NCBI GenBank assembly: GCA_002347125.1
Contig: DDXG01000266.1
Location: 1-7,939 of the forward strand
Direction of reading: 5' to 3'
DNA from: Phycisphaerales bacterium UBA2266
GTDB lineage: Bacteria; Planctomycetota; Phycisphaerae; Sedimentisphaerales; Anaerobacaceae
Length of the DNA: 7,939 nt
The position numbers and the translations under genes are program-made. Each line of letters starts with the position of its first letter. Within the stretch, counting starts at the first letter, position 1. Positions 5,968 through 7,939 of this stretch are shown one piece after another. The notes under the pieces are model-generated. The model searched no databases. It was not told the DNA's origin and saw only the letters and a list, made by a program, of their open reading frames with translations.

Positions 5968-7494
5968 TCAAACCTTCACCACACTGCCCCGATCATCGTA
6001 ACAGACGATCTCGTGTCGTTCACCGATGTAATCGGCCGCTGCGTGAATAATCACGCGTTTCTCATTCTCCATCTCAAATCGGCTGATCGTCGCCCGCTTC
6101 TGGTTTTGCAGGTAGTCCGCCACATCCGGCGAGACCGACAACTCGATCCGCTTGATCTGGTCCTGAGCCGCCGAATAGCTCAGCCGCCGAATCAACTCCA
6201 GCGCCAGAGACTCATGATTCTTCACGGTTCCCGACCCGCCGCAATGCGGGCACGCCAGATACGTGCTCAGGTGCAGCGAGGGACGCATCCGCTGGCGCGT
6301 CATCTCCACCACGCCGAACCGGCTGATGCCCAGTATCTTCGACCTCGCCCGGTCCGGCTTGACCGCCTCCCGGAAGGCCCGTTCGACGTCCTTACGATGG
6401 CGAGCCGATCTCATATCGATGAAATCGCAGACGATCAACCCCCCAAGGTCCCGCAGGCGCAACTGCCGCGCGATCTCCACCGCCGCCTCCATGTTGCTCT
6501 CGTACGCCGTCTGCTCGGCGTTCTGGACGTTGCGGTGCCGCCCGCTGTTGACGTCGATGGCCACCAGCGCCTCGGTCTGTTCTATGACGATCGAGCCCCC
6601 GCTCTTCAACGGCACGCTGCGGGACTGTATCTTCTCGATCTCCTCCTCGATCCGGTACTTGTGGAACAACGGGATCTTCCCGTCATAGTAACTCACCCGC
6701 CGTTTCAAACGCGGCGACGCAATGGACAGGAAGTCCTTGATCTTCCGCATCACCGGCTCGGAATCGCAGATGATGCTCGTGATCTTGTTGTTGAACACGT
6801 CCCGCATCGCACGAATGACAAGGTCCGACTCCTGAAACAGCTCCGCCGGCGCCTTCTCCGAGTCGATTCGCTTCTCAATGGCATGCCACAGCCGCATGAG
6901 GTACTTCAGATCGCTCTCAATCTCGCGCTTCGAACAACTCTGCCCCGCCGTCCGGATGATGAACCCGTGACCCTTCGGGGGCTTGATCTCATCCAGCAGT
7001 TGGCGCAAACGCACCCGCTCTTCCTCATCTTCGATCTTCTGCGAGACGCCGTTCTTCCGCATCCACGGCATCATCACCAGGTACTTGCCCGGCAACGCCA
7101 GATAGGTGCTGAGCGTCGGCCCCTTCGTCTTGATGCCCTCCTTGGTCACCTGCACCACAAGCTGCTGTCCCTTTTTCAGACAGTTCTGTATCAGCGGGCG
7201 GTCCTTCAGAGCCTTGCGCCGACCAATGCTCTCCGCCGGCTCGCTCTTGCCTCCCGGAAAGAACTTCGGGTGCAGATCACTGATGTGCAGAAAACCGTTC
7301 CGCTCGGTGCCCAACTCGATGAATACGGCTTGAATCGCCGACTCGACATTGACCACCTTGCCCTTGTAAATGTTGCCGGCTCGGCTGTTCAGACTGGCGC
7401 GCTCAATATACAACTCCTCCAGCACGCCTTTCTCAACAACCGCCACTCGACACTCTTCGTCCTGGGCCACATTGATTAACATCTCTCTCGCCAT
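5968..7494 (-). CDS. Ribonuclease E/G family endoribonuclease (RNase G-type)
   Basis: This is a single-strand endoribonuclease for rRNA maturation and mRNA decay in the cytoplasm. It has 508 residues, close to E. coli RNase G (489), with no long RNase E-type scaffold tail. The N-terminus MAREMLINV is family-typical. An S1 domain spans ~37-125 (NIYKGKVVNVESAIQAVFIE, then GFLHISD). The catalytic core holds AIDVNSG (Asp314) and CDFIDM (Asp357). Their 43-residue spacing equals that of E. coli Asp303/Asp346, the Mg ligands. The Zn-link CPHC is at 415-418, followed by a small C-terminal domain. An in-frame TAG at 7504-7506 makes ATG 7494 the first possible start. AGGAG (7509-7513) is 14 nt away, which is unusually far. 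It lies 65 nt after the DUF2344 gene, an arrangement seen in several phyla. It may be named rng or rne. Confidence 0.95.
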   Translation of the reverse strand: MAREMLINVAQDEECRVAVVEKGVLEELYIERASLNSRAGNIYKGKVVNVESAIQAVFIELGTERNGFLHISDLHPKFFPGGKSEPAESIGRRKALKDRPLIQNCLKKGQQLVVQVTKEGIKTKGPTLSTYLALPGKYLVMMPWMRKNGVSQKIEDEEERVRLRQLLDEIKPPKGHGFIIRTAGQSCSKREIESDLKYLMRLWHAIEKRIDSEKAPAELFQESDLVIRAMRDVFNNKITSIICDSEPVMRKIKDFLSIASPRLKRRVSYYDGKIPLFHKYRIEEEIEKIQSRSVPLKSGGSIVIEQTEALVAIDVNSGRHRNVQNAEQTAYESNMEAAVEIARQLRLRDLGGLIVCDFIDMRSARHRKDVERAFREAVKPDRARSKILGISRFGVVEMTRQRMRPSLHLSTYLACPHCGGSGTVKNHESLALELIRRLSYSAAQDQIKRIELSVSPDVADYLQNQKRATISRFEMENEKRVIIHAAADYIGERHEIVCYDDRGSVVKV

Positions 7495-7559
7495 AGGCGT
7501 CTTCTATGCTCCTTATTTACCCAAATTAAACTCTTGCCATGAACCTCGCCGCCGGACTT

Positions 7560-7939
7560 TCAATTCCATCGGATGTCCTTTCGGACCACCGGCCCGGCCG
7601 GCGCATCGGGGGCCATCCCCAGCAACTCGAGAACCTCCTCAAGCCGCACGGACCCGACCCCCGTAATAGTGTACCGCACGGTAACACTATCGGACCCGAA
7701 CTCGAACGAATCGAGAAACGGGCGTATGTTGACTTGTTTGGCCCTATCGGCACGATTCGACCGTCGGTTGACGATGAGATCATCGCCTCTCATCAGGTCC
7801 GCAATCGCCGCGGGCCGGCCGGCCGGGCTCGAAGGCCCGCCCAAGGGTATCACGAAACTCGCGCCCACCGGCCGCGGGGGCGACGTGCGTTCCGACAGCC
7901 GAGTGCTCGTGATGCGACAACCATCGGGCAACTCCCGCT
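7560..7939 (-). CDS. TIGR03936/DUF2344 radical-SAM-associated protein, C-terminal fragment (5' end outside window)
   Basis: 125 C-terminal residues are visible and the frame is open to the right edge, so the gene starts outside; the TTG at 7931 is not a real start. The visible start RELPDGCRI resembles the LP(E/D)G segment of DUF2344 proteins. The end, with VNIRPFLDSFEF, VTVRYTITGVGSVRLEEVLELLGM and a final VRKDIRW, matches the family's closing domain as I remember it. Members usually sit beside, or are fused to, a B12-binding radical SAM protein (TIGR03960) and often lie directly upstream of an RNase G gene, as here. A biochemical role is not established. The middle section (~20-60) is weakly conserved. 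Whether this copy is fused to the radical SAM part cannot be seen. The assignment is moderate and leans partly on gene order. Confidence 0.65.
   Translation of the reverse strand, partial: RELPDGCRITSTRLSERTSPPRPVGASFVIPLGGPSSPAGRPAAIADLMRGDDLIVNRRSNRADRAKQVNIRPFLDSFEFGSDSVTVRYTITGVGSVRLEEVLELLGMAPDAPAGPVVRKDIRWN

Noticed and set aside
5897..5971. N-terminal extension of kdsD to 5971
   Set aside because: The 25 extra Gly/Arg-rich residues are not family-like and overlap the RNase stop, while GTG 5896 has a good GGAG.
6013..7479. 488-codon + strand open frame opposite the RNase gene
   Set aside because: It lies fully antisense to a well-recognised RNase E/G with intact catalytic motifs. Its Arg/Leu/His-rich composition is typical of a GC-rich complementary frame.
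7514..7543. Possible - strand promoter TTCATG-N18-TAAATA before the RNase gene
   Set aside because: Both boxes match the consensus weakly. It rests mainly on a short AT-rich patch inside a likely operon.
7526..7783. 85-codon - strand frame near the right edge
   Set aside because: It overlaps the DUF2344-like frame, which has the family-like sequence; this one has no recognisable features.

Overview
The window is GC-rich coding DNA from a diderm bacterium, almost fully occupied by genes. It holds four complete genes, one large envelope gene, and a truncated gene at each end. The most likely source is a Planctomycetota member, possibly of the Phycisphaerae/Sedimentisphaerales lineage. This is an inference from three things: an RNase E/G with a family-typical N-terminus, an unusually large LptC/LptA-like protein rich in Asp-Pro-Asn and Asp-Ser-Asn tripeptides, and the short CACGGAT-type intergenic repeats. 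No rRNA or other phylogenetic marker is present, so the assignment is tentative.

Layout. On the + strand, 1-1170 is the 3' part of an acyl-CoA dehydrogenase gene. Next come a 107-bp gap with 10-bp-spaced CACGGAT repeats and a HAD-superfamily (beta-phosphoglucomutase-like) hydrolase at 1278-1973. From 1995 to the right edge everything is on the - strand. In transcription order it reads: end of a DUF2344/TIGR03936 radical-SAM-associated protein (7560-7939), RNase E/G (5968-7494), arabinose-5-phosphate isomerase KdsD (4919-5896), Kdo-8-phosphate phosphatase KdsC (4380-4907), and a ~788-residue inner-membrane-anchored LptC/LptA-like protein (1995-4361). The two blocks converge with only 21 bp between stop codons.

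How the genes fit together. KdsD makes arabinose-5-phosphate for Kdo synthesis and KdsC dephosphorylates Kdo-8-phosphate. The last protein resembles the periplasmic LPS-export bridge. This is the kdsD-kdsC-lptC order of the E. coli yrb/lpt cluster, but placed behind a DUF2344-RNase G pair and ending in one long protein where separate lptC and lptA genes would be expected. Gaps of 65, 71, 11 and 18 nt suggest one transcription unit.

Most interesting points. (1) The LPS-bridge protein is about four times the usual LptC length and has internal OstA-like repeats. (2) A G8 tract in the linker just after its LptC-like domain is phased as a G_GGG_GGG heptamer. A -1 slip there would stop four codons later and give an LptC-sized product. 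(3) The protein carries 13 [DE][PS]N tripeptides. (4) A 10-bp-periodic repeat cluster begins inside the stop-codon region of the acyl-CoA dehydrogenase gene.
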